NCBI GenBank assembly: GCA_023480885.1
Contig: JAMCWX010000068.1
Coordinates: forward strand, 1-64,000
Direction of reading: 5' to 3'
DNA length: 64,000 bases
DNA from: Chloroflexota bacterium
GTDB lineage: Bacteria > Chloroflexota > UBA6077 > FW602-bin22 > JACPRP01
Position 1 is the first letter of the stretch. Each line of letters opens with the position of its first letter. Positions 1 to 7,441 of this stretch are shown piece by piece. Made by a program: the position numbers and the translations under genes. Under the pieces are notes generated by a model. That model did not search any database. It was not told where the DNA came from and saw nothing but the letters and a program-made list of their open reading frames with translations.

Positions 1-1
1 T

Positions 2-367
2 TACGACACCATCGTCGGAGAGCGAGGATATCGACTGTCGGGCGGTGAAAAGCAGCGCGTCGCCATAGCCCGAGTGCTGCTCAAAGACCCACGCATCCTC
101 ATACTCGACGAAGCTACGTCACATCTGGACTCGCAGTCGGAGGCGCTGATCCAGGCGGCCCTCGAACTGGTGATGAAGGGACGCACCAGCCTGGTCATCG
201 CCCACAGGCTGAGCACAATCCTGGCCGCCGACGTGATCCTCGTCCTCGATCGAGGGCAGCTGGTGGAAGCGGGGACGCACGAAGGGCTGCTGGCTAAAGG
301 CGGCGTGTACGCCGGGCTCTACGTGACGCAGTTCCGGCAGCCTTCAGGGACGCACGATGTGCGTTGA
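2..367 (+). CDS. ABC exporter ATP-binding domain, C-terminal part (cut by window edge)
   Basis: This is the last ~121 residues of an ABC transporter nucleotide-binding domain; the start lies outside the window. Visible in order are the ABC signature [13 protein letters not shown], the Walker B segment [12 protein letters not shown] with D-loop, and the H-loop in VIAHRLST. The order and the short tail after the H-loop match type I exporters of the MsbA/MdlB kind, where the ATPase follows a six-helix membrane domain in the same chain. ATP hydrolysis would drive export across the inner membrane. The substrate cannot be read from this fragment. It ends in TGA and is followed by a palindromic dispersed repeat, so it is probably the last gene of its operon. 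Confidence 0.9.
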   Translation, partial: YDTIVGERGYRLSGGEKQRVAIARVLLKDPRILILDEATSHLDSQSEALIQAALELVMKGRTSLVIAHRLSTILAADVILVLDRGQLVEAGTHEGLLAKGGVYAGLYVTQFRQPSGTHDVR

Positions 368-390
368 TACACAGTAGGGGTACGAAATGC

Positions 391-452
391 ACCATGGAGG
401 CACGGAGGGGAACCCTCTGACCTTTTCTCCGTGTCTCTGTGCCTCCGTGGTG
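391..452. repeat. Dispersed palindromic repeat, GGAGGCAC family, copy 1
   Basis: Two inverted arms (391-407 and about 435-451) match at about 15 of 17 positions, with core GGAGGCAC, separated by ~27 bases. A related but diverged element lies at 5675-5734. It occupies the gap 368-639 downstream of the ABC gene; nothing else is evident there apart from a small hairpin at 612-625 just before the next ribosome binding site. It is non-coding and could fold in RNA. It resembles small palindromic intergenic elements scattered in many bacterial genomes. Confidence 0.6.
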
Positions 453-639
453 AACATTATACCCTTTTTTCAGAGGATGACGCGGAGTAGCCCCATTCGC
501 CTGAGCTAGAACGCACAAGCCCTGCCACCGGGCCCGCGTTATCGCAATACTCCATCGTTTGCCATAGACTCAAGTTCCACAACTTACCGTCGATTATTTA
601 CTTGACATATTCGTGCGAGAGCACGGCGGAGGGGAGAAG

Positions 640-954
640 ATGAAACAGAACTGCTGGCAAATGAAGGCGTGTGGACGCGAACCTGGCGGATCGAAGGCTG
701 GGCAAATGGGGGTTTGCCCAGCGGCGAAGGACAAAGAGCACAACGGAATCAACGGCGGGGTGAACGGTGGCCGCATATGCTGGGCAGTCGCTGGCACTTT
801 CTGCGGCGGGATCGTTCAAGGGACCTTCGCCGAGAAGCAGGCGAGCTGTCTCGCGTGCGACATCTACAAGAAGGTGAAGCAGGAGGAAGGCAGCAGTTTC
901 CACTTGATGCTGCCAGGCCAGACCTACCATCGCGCTCAGAAGGCATCTGTCTGA
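640..954 (+). CDS. Two-CW domain protein
   Basis: A 104-residue cysteine-rich cytosolic protein. The start at 640 is chosen because a GGGGAG ribosome binding site sits just upstream and the family pattern begins immediately with an N-C-W motif. Two Cys-Trp motifs (NCW near residue 4 and GRICW near residue 53) and further cysteine pairs (VCPA, FCGG, CLACD) are spaced as in the two-CW domain family, which is presumed to bind metal; its function is unknown. Homologues occur as single-domain proteins or attached to signalling modules in anaerobes. It is a single-gene unit, followed by a strong terminator at 977-1020. Family assignment is good; no activity can be inferred. Confidence 0.8.
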   Translation: MKQNCWQMKACGREPGGSKAGQMGVCPAAKDKEHNGINGGVNGGRICWAVAGTFCGGIVQGTFAEKQASCLACDIYKKVKQEEGSSFHLMLPGQTYHRAQKASV

Positions 955-976
955 GAAGTTCCCTGGGGAAGAACGA

Positions 977-1020
977 GAAGGGGCGAAGCACCTGTGGCTG
1001 GATGCTTCGCCCCTTCATTT
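977..1020 (+). terminator. Rho-independent terminator after two-CW gene
   Basis: A perfect 14-bp inverted repeat (977-990 and 1003-1016, arms GAAGGGGCGAAGCA and complement) encloses a 12-base loop and is followed by ATTTG. It sits 22 bases after the two-CW stop codon. The stem is long and GC-rich; the U-tract is weak. Confidence 0.7.
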
Positions 1021-1040
1021 GTCTCAAGAGCACTGGTACG

Positions 1041-1073
1041 CCCTCACCCTAACCTCTCCCAGAGGGAGAGGGG
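1041..1073. repeat. Dispersed repeat CCCTCACCCTAACC family, copy 1
   Basis: A leader CCCTCACCCTAACC is followed by a short palindrome CTCTCCC / GGGAGAGG. Near-identical copies lie at 33068-33100, 42464-42495 and 58465-58499, all intergenic. This is a well-known type of short element found in many bacterial genomes; the copies here lie between genes in several orientations. Confidence 0.75.
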
Positions 1074-1119
1074 ATTCGAGCGCGCGCTTCGCGCGTGGCT
1101 CTTACTTCACGGCCTCGGC

Positions 1120-3426
1120 CTACATTCGCTTGCGCTCCTGGATGGCTCGCCAGACCTTTTCTGGCGTCAGGGGCATGTCATAGATTCTAACGCCGATGGC
1201 GTCGTAAATGGCATTGGCATAGGAGCCCATGGTGGGCAACGTAGCGCCTTCGCCCACTTCTTTGACCCCAAAGGGTCCCGCTGGCTCGTAGCTGTCTACC
1301 AGATCGGAAACGACGTGCGGCACATCAAGGGCCGTAGGAATGCGATACTCGCCGAGATTGGCATTGAGTGGCTTGCCGTTGGCGTCGAAGACCATGGCTT
1401 CGTACATTGCCTCGCCCATACCCATGAACAGCGCACCTTCGACCTGAGCGTGCAGGAGCATTGGATTGATGACCTGCCCGCAGTCGTGTACGTCCCACAC
1501 ATCAGTCACCATCACCTGGCCGGTCTCTTCGTCGACTTCGACCTGGCTGACCTGGGCGGCGAAGCTATATGCGGGCGAAGTGCCGACTGGCGCTCCCTTG
1601 AACTTTCCACCCAACTTGGGAGGCGCATACTTACCTCTGCCGACCAGCGGTCCCCGCATGATGAAGAACTCGTTGGCAACGCGCTCGAATGGCAGCACCT
1701 TGTCGGGACTGCCCTTGACGTAGATGACTCTTCGATCGATATCCACATCCTCGACGTTGGCTTCCAGCATCTCGGCGGCAAGTTCCAGCACCTGCTTGCG
1801 AATCTCTTCGCCGGCCTGTTTCACAGCCCAGCCCGACATCAGCGTCTGGCGGCTGGCGTACGCGCCGAAGTCGTGCGGCGTCGTCTCAGTATCAGCCGTC
1901 ACCAGCTTGATATCCTCGTAGTTGATGCCGATAGCCTCGGCTGCCATTTGCGCCAGGACGGTATCCGAGCCTTGCCCGATGTCCACAGCGCCCGTGTACA
2001 AAGTAGCGATGTCGCCCTGCTCGCTGACCTTGATAACAGCGCCGGAGTGAGGCAGTCTGGTGCGGTAGATCGCGTAGCCGTTGCCACTGATGAAGCCGCC
2101 GCAGCCGATGCCGATGCCTTTGTCGGAGGACAGCTTGCCTTTCTTCTCGTCCCAACCGGAGATATTCCTGGCCTTATCGAGAGCCTCGGTGAAGGCGCAC
2201 GAATTGACCTGAAACTCGTTGGGGGTCATCGTGTTCGGCTTGCGGGCGTTCAACCTGCGGATCTCGATCGGATCCATCCCTAGATCCTTGGCAATCATGT
2301 CGAGCTGGCTCTCGAAGGCGAACCGCGGCTGGGGCGCTCCGTGGCCTCGCTGGGCTCCACAGGACGGCAGGTTGGTATGGACGCGGAACCCATCGAACCT
2401 GTAGTCATCAAACATATAGATGAGTGGGATCATCGCGCCGGCGTAGTAGGCGGATGCGATGCCCAGGCTGGTATAGGCTCCGCCGTCGATAATGAACCTG
2501 GCGTGGCAGCCAACGATCTTGCCTTCTTTGGTTACGCCCGTAGTGAGAGTAATGTGCTGCGGATGCCGTCCTCGATGATGGGTAAACACTTCCCAGCGAT
2601 CGAAGACGATCTTCACGGGCCGGCCCGTCTTCATCGCCAGCGCTGCGCTGACGTATTCGGCGCCCGATGCCTCCAGCTTGCCGCCGAAGCCGCCGCCGAC
2701 AAAAGTCTTCATCACGCGCACATCGCCCATCTTCAAGCCGAATACCCTAGCGATGTGGTACTGGAAGTAGTGCGGCGACTGCGTGCTGCACGAGATAGTG
2801 AGCTTGCCATCTTCCCACTTGCTGATGGCAGCGTGTGGCTCCATCGGCACGTGGCTGGTTCTAGTTCCCGAGAAGGTATCGGTACGGACGTGGTAGGCTT
2901 CAGCCAGCGCCTTGTCGACATCGCCGAAGTTCTGGTGGATCTCAACGCTGATGTTTCGTGGATATTGCGGGTGCAACTGCGGCTGGTCGTCGTCCATCGC
3001 GCGCAAGGGATCGAGCACAGGGGGCAGCACCTCGTATTCGACGTCGATCAGGCTTAGAGCTTTCGTCGCCGTTTCATCGTCGACGGCCGCTACTGCGGCA
3101 ACCTTGTCACCAACGTAGAGAACCTTTTCAATAGCAAAGATAGTCTCGTCGTACCGAGCCGGCGAAATACCGTACATGGTCGACGGGACGTCCTTGGCTG
3201 TGATCACGGCCTTGACGCCGGGCAGGGCCTCAGCCATTGAGGTGTCGATCTTGAGAATCCTGGCGTGGGCGTGAGGGCTGCGCAGGATCTTGCCATATAG
3301 CATATTGGGCACCTTGATGTCGCCCGTGTACCTTGCCCGACCCGTCGCCTTATCGCGGGCGTCGACCTTGGGGAAACTTCTACCGATTACAGAGTATTCT
3401 TTATTCTGAGTTGTCGCTTCGGACAT
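1120..3426 (-). CDS. Molybdenum hydroxylase large subunit (xanthine dehydrogenase family)
   Basis: This 768-residue protein is the molybdopterin-binding catalytic subunit of a xanthine dehydrogenase-superfamily enzyme. The N-terminal 'hammerhead' domain covers roughly residues 20-130. The cofactor motif VGGGFGGK lies at 243-250, a CGAQRGHGAPQ loop near 356-366, and the catalytic glutamate in GVKEVGEG at about 726. The loop lacks the AYXCSFR signature of true aerobic CO dehydrogenase and resembles the hydroxybenzoyl-CoA reductase / hydroxylase branch. It is the last gene of a four-gene unit (IclR, FAD subunit, 2Fe-2S subunit, this), 15 bases after its neighbour. The substrate is unknown; hydroxylation or reductive dehydroxylation of an aromatic or N-heterocycle fits. 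No insertion chaperone (XdhC/CoxF type) lies nearby. Confidence 0.88.
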   Translation of the reverse strand: MSEATTQNKEYSVIGRSFPKVDARDKATGRARYTGDIKVPNMLYGKILRSPHAHARILKIDTSMAEALPGVKAVITAKDVPSTMYGISPARYDETIFAIEKVLYVGDKVAAVAAVDDETATKALSLIDVEYEVLPPVLDPLRAMDDDQPQLHPQYPRNISVEIHQNFGDVDKALAEAYHVRTDTFSGTRTSHVPMEPHAAISKWEDGKLTISCSTQSPHYFQYHIARVFGLKMGDVRVMKTFVGGGFGGKLEASGAEYVSAALAMKTGRPVKIVFDRWEVFTHHRGRHPQHITLTTGVTKEGKIVGCHARFIIDGGAYTSLGIASAYYAGAMIPLIYMFDDYRFDGFRVHTNLPSCGAQRGHGAPQPRFAFESQLDMIAKDLGMDPIEIRRLNARKPNTMTPNEFQVNSCAFTEALDKARNISGWDEKKGKLSSDKGIGIGCGGFISGNGYAIYRTRLPHSGAVIKVSEQGDIATLYTGAVDIGQGSDTVLAQMAAEAIGINYEDIKLVTADTETTPHDFGAYASRQTLMSGWAVKQAGEEIRKQVLELAAEMLEANVEDVDIDRRVIYVKGSPDKVLPFERVANEFFIMRGPLVGRGKYAPPKLGGKFKGAPVGTSPAYSFAAQVSQVEVDEETGQVMVTDVWDVHDCGQVINPMLLHAQVEGALFMGMGEAMYEAMVFDANGKPLNANLGEYRIPTALDVPHVVSDLVDSYEPAGPFGVKEVGEGATLPTMGSYANAIYDAIGVRIYDMPLTPEKVWRAIQERKRM

Positions 3427-3441
3427 GTTTCACCTTCTTCC

Positions 3442-3936
3442 TTAGCTATTGGCATCCGCCGCGGCCAGGATCGCCTCGACAATTCTGACGTAGCCAGTGC
3501 AACGGCAGAGATTGCCGGCGATTGCCTCGCGGACCTCGCGCTCGGTGGGATGTGGATTGCGGTTTAGCAAAGCTCTGCCAGAGAGGATCATCCCCGGCGA
3601 GCAGTAGCCGCATTGGATGGCACCATGGTTGACAAAGGCTTCTTGAACGGGATCGAGCTTGCCGTTCTGATCGAGGCCCTCGATAGTAGTCACAGAATGG
3701 CCATCTGCCTCCACGGCCAGAATGAGACAGGAATTGACAGGTTCGCCGTCGAGCATCACGGTGCAGGCACCGCAATCGCCCAACTCGCAACCTTTCTTGG
3801 TTCCAGTGTAGTCGAACTCTTCACGCAAAAGGTCCAACAGCGTGGTGTTCGCCTTCACGAGCGCGACGTGCTCGTCGCCGTTCACGGTCAATGTGACAAT
3901 GTGACGCTTAACGCTTGTCTTAGCTTCAGTAACCAT
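3442..3936 (-). CDS. Molybdenum hydroxylase 2Fe-2S subunit
   Basis: The 164-residue electron-transfer subunit carries two [2Fe-2S] clusters. The N-terminal plant-type cluster uses cysteines 50, 55, 58 and 70 (CELGDCGACTV then NSC). The C-terminal helical domain uses C109/C112 (QCGYCSPGM) and C144/C146 (LCRCTGY). Length and motifs are standard for CoxS/HcrC/NdhS-type subunits. It passes electrons between the molybdenum site of the 1120-3426 product and the FAD of the 3955-4824 product. It lies 18 bases after the FAD gene and 15 before the large-subunit gene, so the three are almost certainly cotranscribed and form one heterotrimer-based complex. Confidence 0.93.
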   Translation of the reverse strand: MVTEAKTSVKRHIVTLTVNGDEHVALVKANTTLLDLLREEFDYTGTKKGCELGDCGACTVMLDGEPVNSCLILAVEADGHSVTTIEGLDQNGKLDPVQEAFVNHGAIQCGYCSPGMILSGRALLNRNPHPTEREVREAIAGNLCRCTGYVRIVEAILAAADANS

Positions 3937-3954
3937 TTTCTCGCCTCCTATCTC

Positions 3955-4824
3955 TTAGACGTGGCCTTTTTCGATAGCAGCCTTGAGAGACCGTCTGGTC
4001 AAAACGTCGACCAGGTTCCGACGGTATTCGGCGCTGCCGCGAATATCGTTGATGGGCTTGGACTCCACGGCGGCAACTTTGCCCGCGTGCTGGATGAGAT
4101 CATCGCTAACCTTCTTCCCACGGAGAACGTTTTCGGCCTCGCGCGCCACCATCGGGATCGGAGCGACTGCTCCGAGGATGATGCGCACGTCTTTGGCTAC
4201 GTCGCCTGCCATAGTCACGCTGCTGGCAACACCGACGACAGCCAGCGCACCGGCGCGGCGAAGTCCGAACTTGACGTAGTTGCTGCCGGTGGTGGCTTGA
4301 TCTGGGATGACGAGTTCGGCTAGGATCTCATCCTGCCCGAGAACAGTCCTGCCAGGGCCCAGGAAGAAGTCCTCGACACGGACGACGCGCTCGCCGGCTG
4401 TGCCGACGATACGGGCCTGGGCACCGAGAGCGATGAGAATCGGGGGCATATCGGCCGAAGGCACGGCATTTACGAGGTTGCCGCCGATAGTGCCGATGTT
4501 GCGAATCTGATAGGCTGCCATCGTGGCGGCCGCAGCGCAAACCGACGGGTATTTCTCGCGAAGAATAGGATTGGCGATAACCTGGTTGTGCGTGGTGCGG
4601 GAACCGATGATCACGCCGGTGCCAGCTTCGTAGCGAACGCCTTTGAGCTCGTCGAGGTTTTTGAGCGAAACGAGGTAATCTGGCTTCGCCAGACCGTTCT
4701 TCATCTTGACGATCAGGTCGCTGCCGCCAGATAGCACCTTCGCCTTGCTGCCGTGCTGGCCGAGCAAAGCGCAGGCCTCTTGTAAGGACTGGGGTACAAG
4801 GTACTCGAACTGCGGAACAATCAT
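3955..4824 (-). CDS. Molybdenum hydroxylase FAD-binding subunit
   Basis: A 289-residue medium subunit. The FAD pyrophosphate motif VLSGGSDLIV is at about residues 30-39 and the second FAD motif TIGGNLVNAVPSAD near 110; a CO-dehydrogenase flavoprotein C-terminal domain follows. At this length it lacks the extra [4Fe-4S]-binding insertion that marks genuine 4-hydroxybenzoyl-CoA reductase HcrB (about 320 residues), so the complex is probably a relative of that enzyme rather than the same one. It lies 23 bases downstream of the IclR gene on the same strand. The flavin would exchange electrons with NAD, ferredoxin or another carrier; which one cannot be told. Confidence 0.9.
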   Translation of the reverse strand: MIVPQFEYLVPQSLQEACALLGQHGSKAKVLSGGSDLIVKMKNGLAKPDYLVSLKNLDELKGVRYEAGTGVIIGSRTTHNQVIANPILREKYPSVCAAAATMAAYQIRNIGTIGGNLVNAVPSADMPPILIALGAQARIVGTAGERVVRVEDFFLGPGRTVLGQDEILAELVIPDQATTGSNYVKFGLRRAGALAVVGVASSVTMAGDVAKDVRIILGAVAPIPMVAREAENVLRGKKVSDDLIQHAGKVAAVESKPINDIRGSAEYRRNLVDVLTRRSLKAAIEKGHV

Positions 4825-4847
4825 TCACGGCCTCCTTGCTTGCTGAT

Positions 4848-5609
4848 TTAGGTACCGGGATTTCCTCCCATTCGCAATGAAATCTGGGCGCAAGCGCGAA
4901 CAGTCTGCTGGATGATGAAGGGTACGCGGTCGTCAGGCAATTTTGCGGCGAATCCGACGACTGTGACGGCGGCGATGACTGTCCGACCGTGCCCAACCAC
5001 AGGCGCGGAAACAGCTCGAACTCCTGCGAGATACTCTTCGTCGTCCACTGCGTAGCCCTGCTGGTGGGCCCTGGCCAGCTCACGCTTGTACGCATCGAGA
5101 TTGGTTATCGATTTGCTGGTAAAAGAGGGCAGCCCTGCAGGCCCGAAAAGGCGATCGACGTCATCTTCGCTCAAGAGAACCATGCCGAACGACCCGGCGC
5201 ACGCGGGGATGCGATAGCCGATAGGGGAAGTCACTTTCATTGGCTCTGGAGACTCTTCCCGATCGACGATGATCACACGGTCGCCATCCAAAATGCCCAG
5301 CAGCACAGTCTGGCCGGTAGCGGTAACGAGGCTCTTGAGGTATGGCCTGGCGATCGCCCGCAGATCAATGCCATCGAGCATAACGTTGCCGAGATCAAAG
5401 AGAGCGTGTCCGAGCCTGTATCGCTTGGAACTCTCACTCCGTTCCAGGAATCCATGGTGGCACAGGGTCAGCATGATCTTGTGAACGGTGCTCTTGTTAA
5501 TCCCGAGAGCCTTGCTCAGCTCTGTGACGCCCAACTCTTCCTTGCCTGACTTGAAAGCCAGGAGGATGCGTGCCGTACGGTCTACTGCAGGAACCAGGTT
5601 TTCTTCCAT
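4848..5609 (-). CDS. IclR-family transcriptional regulator
   Basis: A 253-residue regulator with an N-terminal winged helix (about residues 8-70; helix-turn-helix around LGVTELSKALGINKSTVHK) and a C-terminal IclR effector-binding domain (about 80-245, with GYRIPACAGSFGMVLLS). IclR proteins usually sense small aromatic or organic acids and control adjacent catabolic operons. It is the first gene of the transcript that continues into the hydroxylase subunits, so it probably regulates its own operon. A sigma70-like promoter at 5821-5849 and a palindrome just upstream of it fit that idea. The ATG at 5609 gives the expected family length. Confidence 0.9.
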   Translation of the reverse strand: MEENLVPAVDRTARILLAFKSGKEELGVTELSKALGINKSTVHKIMLTLCHHGFLERSESSKRYRLGHALFDLGNVMLDGIDLRAIARPYLKSLVTATGQTVLLGILDGDRVIIVDREESPEPMKVTSPIGYRIPACAGSFGMVLLSEDDVDRLFGPAGLPSFTSKSITNLDAYKRELARAHQQGYAVDDEEYLAGVRAVSAPVVGHGRTVIAAVTVVGFAAKLPDDRVPFIIQQTVRACAQISLRMGGNPGT

Positions 5610-5674
5610 TTTGAGACTGCCAAATCTTCTGTGGTGAATGAATTAGAAGACTTACGCGGGTTGGGTACCAATCA

Positions 5675-5734
5675 ACCGCAAAGGGCGCAAAGAACGCCAG
5701 GGTTTCGATGAATCTCTTTGCGATCTCTGCGGTG
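5675..5734. repeat. Dispersed palindromic repeat in the iclR 5' leader, copy 2
   Basis: Inverted arms (5675-5696 and 5713-5734) share an ACCGCA-AG--CGCAAAGA pattern and enclose ~16 bases. It is a diverged relative of 391-452. Given the minus-strand promoter at 5821-5849, this palindrome would lie inside the ~200-base untranslated leader of the iclR-hydroxylase mRNA. The rest of the 300-base gap (5610-5909) holds only that promoter and its flanking palindrome. Confidence 0.55.
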
Positions 5735-5820
5735 AAACTACGCTCCCAAAAGCCCGCCGCGTAACTCCCGCAAATTTCTGTTCTCTGGAGGAAACTGCGT
5801 TTCTTAGACCCTACAGCAGC

Positions 5821-5849
5821 ATCTTACATCACGTTCCGTTGGCTGTCAA
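5821..5849 (-). promoter_or_regulatory. Sigma70-type promoter for iclR-hydroxylase operon
   Basis: On the minus strand TTGACA (5849-5844) is followed after 17 bases by TAAGAT (5826-5821). The -35 is a perfect consensus and the -10 matches 4 of 6. Predicted transcription starts near 5813, leaving a ~200-base leader before the IclR start codon. Confidence 0.6.
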
Positions 5850-5851
5850 GA

Positions 5852-5878
5852 GTAATCTCGCGCGAGACTAGTGATTAC
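5852..5878. promoter_or_regulatory. Palindromic candidate operator upstream of iclR promoter
   Basis: A perfect 12-base palindrome TCTCGCGCGAGA (5856-5867) overlaps a second inverted pair GTAATC (5852-5857) / GATTAC (5873-5878). It lies directly upstream of the -35 box of the promoter at 5821-5849, a position typical of activator sites. IclR binding is an inference. Confidence 0.4.
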
Positions 5879-5909
5879 GATTCGAACTTGCGTGTCAGGG
5901 AGTTGGCCC

Positions 5910-6134
5910 TCACTCGTTATTGGTTTCTAGCTTCTCTTCCTGGCCGGGAGGCAGGGGACGGCGTAGGAGGTCGTTCTCTCGCTCGAGCATGAGAACCTGG
6001 TCGAGAAGACGGCGGTTCTCCTGCTCAAGGTCTCTCAGTTGCCATCGATAGCGAAAGTAATACACGAAGAGGTATGCAACTGACGCGACAACTATCAGGA
6101 CGACTATCAGCGCGATACCTATTAGCTCGATCAT
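5910..6134 (-). CDS. Small membrane protein with coiled coil, partner of SPFH protein
   Basis: A 74-residue protein with one N-terminal transmembrane helix (about residues 4-28, all hydrophobic) followed by a charged heptad-like segment (about 30-62, rich in L, E and R) predicted to form a coiled coil, and an acidic tail. Its ATG overlaps the stop codon of the upstream SPFH gene by four bases (ATGA), so the two are translationally coupled. The layout (membrane anchor plus cytosolic coiled coil) resembles small accessory proteins of SPFH/band 7 systems, but I do not recognise a named family. Confidence 0.75.
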   Translation of the reverse strand: MIELIGIALIVVLIVVASVAYLFVYYFRYRWQLRDLEQENRRLLDQVLMLERENDLLRRPLPPGQEEKLETNNE

Positions 6135-7063
6135 CTACGCTGCCCCTGAGAGGTTGGGGTTGGCGCGGGAGCCGGAGATGAACTCCTGTCGGTCGATTGG
6201 ATTGGCTGACCGATATCTATCAGCGGCATGGCGCTACTGGTCACCTGTGGGAGTTTGCCATCCCACCTGGTTGTCTCGAGATAGCGGATCAGTTCTGGCG
6301 TGACGCTCTGCGCGCGGACGCGGTTGGACTCGGCTTCGCCTCTGGCTCGTTCGATGGCCGCGTCGGCCTCGCCACGGGCATCGACGATCTTTTGCTTGGC
6401 CTGAATCTCCTTCTGAGCCAGCACCTGCTCTTCTCGCCCCACGTTCTGCTGCTGGGTCTGCTTCTGCTCGATAGCCTGTTGATATTCGGGACTGAAGGCA
6501 ATGTTGCTGATGTAGACGTCATCCACGACAATGCCATATTGCTCCAGATTCTTAGCGAGCTTCTCTTTGGTATTGCGGCGGATGTCGTCCCGCTTGAGGA
6601 GGATCTCACTCGCCTTATACTGGGGCACGACTTCTTTGATGTAGTCGCTGAAAGCAGGGTCGATTACCTTGGTGGCGAAATCGAGTCCAACCTTCTGGTA
6701 CAGCTCGTTGGCACGGGCAGGGTCGAGGTGGTAGTTCATCATGCCGGTTAGCTTCACGCTCTGCTGCTCGTTACTCGCCGCGTCTATCTCTTTGAAGGCG
6801 TGAGGCTGCACGCGCACGTCAATCTGATGGATCTGATTCACAAAGGGAAAGCGCAGGTGAAAGCCTGGATATAGTACGCCATCTTCGACCCGCCCGAAGG
6901 TGGTCACCACGCCGACGTTGCCGGCGGAGACGATGAAGCCGGACATCATGACACCAATGATCATTAGAATGGCAAACAAGGCGATGGTAGTGCACCCTAC
7001 AAGTCGCACAGCGCTCTGGCTCTGCGAATTCCTGGGCATTGGCATGCTCGTCAAATTTGACAC
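6131..7063 (-). CDS. SPFH/prohibitin-family membrane protein
   Basis: A protein of about 310 residues with an N-terminal transmembrane helix (VRLVGCTTIALFAILMIIG region), then a band 7/prohibitin domain (residues ~50-220; VGVVTTFGRVEDGVLYPGFH is its typical opening) and a long Ala/Glu/Gln-rich coiled coil. The GTG at 7063 is chosen because GGAGG lies six bases upstream; a longer in-frame ATG at 7108 lacks such a site. Family members form large ring assemblies at the membrane that organise microdomains or regulate the FtsH protease. It is followed with ATGA overlap by the small coiled-coil protein. The substrate or partner protease is not visible here. Confidence 0.85.
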   Translation of the reverse strand: MSNLTSMPMPRNSQSQSAVRLVGCTTIALFAILMIIGVMMSGFIVSAGNVGVVTTFGRVEDGVLYPGFHLRFPFVNQIHQIDVRVQPHAFKEIDAASNEQQSVKLTGMMNYHLDPARANELYQKVGLDFATKVIDPAFSDYIKEVVPQYKASEILLKRDDIRRNTKEKLAKNLEQYGIVVDDVYISNIAFSPEYQQAIEQKQTQQQNVGREEQVLAQKEIQAKQKIVDARGEADAAIERARGEAESNRVRAQSVTPELIRYLETTRWDGKLPQVTSSAMPLIDIGQPIQSTDRSSSPAPAPTPTSQGQRR

Positions 7064-7241
7064 CAACCCACCTCCGCCTCTCGTTCTAACGAGAGTTTGC
7101 TGCAACACTTCGGAAAAGCCCGAGCCCTCTTCCTTGCCACTTCCGCCATCTCGCTTGCTCGGCGTCGATCACCTCTTTGACCGTCGGCTAGCTAACTATA
7201 GCACCGGTGGTGGAGTAACGCAATAGCTCGGTTTGGCTAGA

Positions 7242-7258
7242 ATGAAGTCTGACAACTT
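7242..7258. promoter_or_regulatory. Shared 17-base palindromic motif, copy 1
   Basis: ATGAAGTCTGACAACTT occurs here and again, identically, at 45941-45957. Its core AAGTCTGACAACTT is an imperfect palindrome. This copy sits 7 bases upstream of the -35 box of the promoter at 7266-7294, in the 378-base gap between the SPFH gene and the 25-residue protein. It could be an operator for a GntR-like regulator or a repeat fragment. Confidence 0.35.
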
Positions 7259-7265
7259 TCAAAAA

Positions 7266-7294
7266 TTGACCTGATACCCAGGAAGTGTTATAGT
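7266..7294 (+). promoter_or_regulatory. Strong sigma70-type promoter
   Basis: TTGACC (7266-7271), a 17-base spacer and TATAGT (7289-7294): 5 of 6 and 5 of 6 to consensus with ideal spacing. Predicted start is near 7301. Downstream is a ~100-base stretch ending in an intrinsic terminator, then two small genes. Confidence 0.65.
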
Positions 7295-7300
7295 TAACTT

Positions 7301-7404
7301 GGGCCTTCTGAATCAGGCTCGACCATTAACGATATTTGATGTACTCACGGCGGCGCCAGCCGCTTGGAGCCCACTGGATTCGTTCCTGGTGGGCTCTTTT
7401 CTTT
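7301..7404 (+). ncRNA. Candidate small RNA or attenuated leader
   Basis: A predicted transcript of about 104 nucleotides runs from the promoter at 7266-7294 to the terminator at 7367-7404. It contains a GC-rich segment around 7346-7363 able to form a second short hairpin. I do not see the signatures of SRP RNA, tmRNA, 6S RNA, RNase P or a common riboswitch. It could be an independent small RNA, or a leader whose terminator controls read-through into the 25-residue protein starting at 7442. Confidence 0.4.
7367..7404 (+). terminator. Intrinsic terminator
   Basis: An 8-bp GC-rich stem GAGCCCAC (7367-7374) / GTGGGCTC (7389-7396) with a 14-base loop is followed immediately by TTTTCTTT. This is a textbook Rho-independent terminator, placed 38 bases before the start codon at 7442. 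Confidence 0.75.
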
Positions 7405-7441
7405 GATGCAAAGCAGAGCTATCGAAACGGGAGGATAGTCC

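Noticed and set aside
602-607. Perfect TTGACA upstream of the two-CW gene
   Set aside because: At the required distance (about 17 bases) the sequence is GC-rich with no -10 hexamer, and the position would overlap the ribosome binding site.
994-2283. A 429-codon plus-strand open frame antisense to the hydroxylase large subunit
   Set aside because: It lies entirely opposite a strongly conserved gene with full motifs; its own sequence has no domain and is the usual result of GC-rich codon bias on the other strand.
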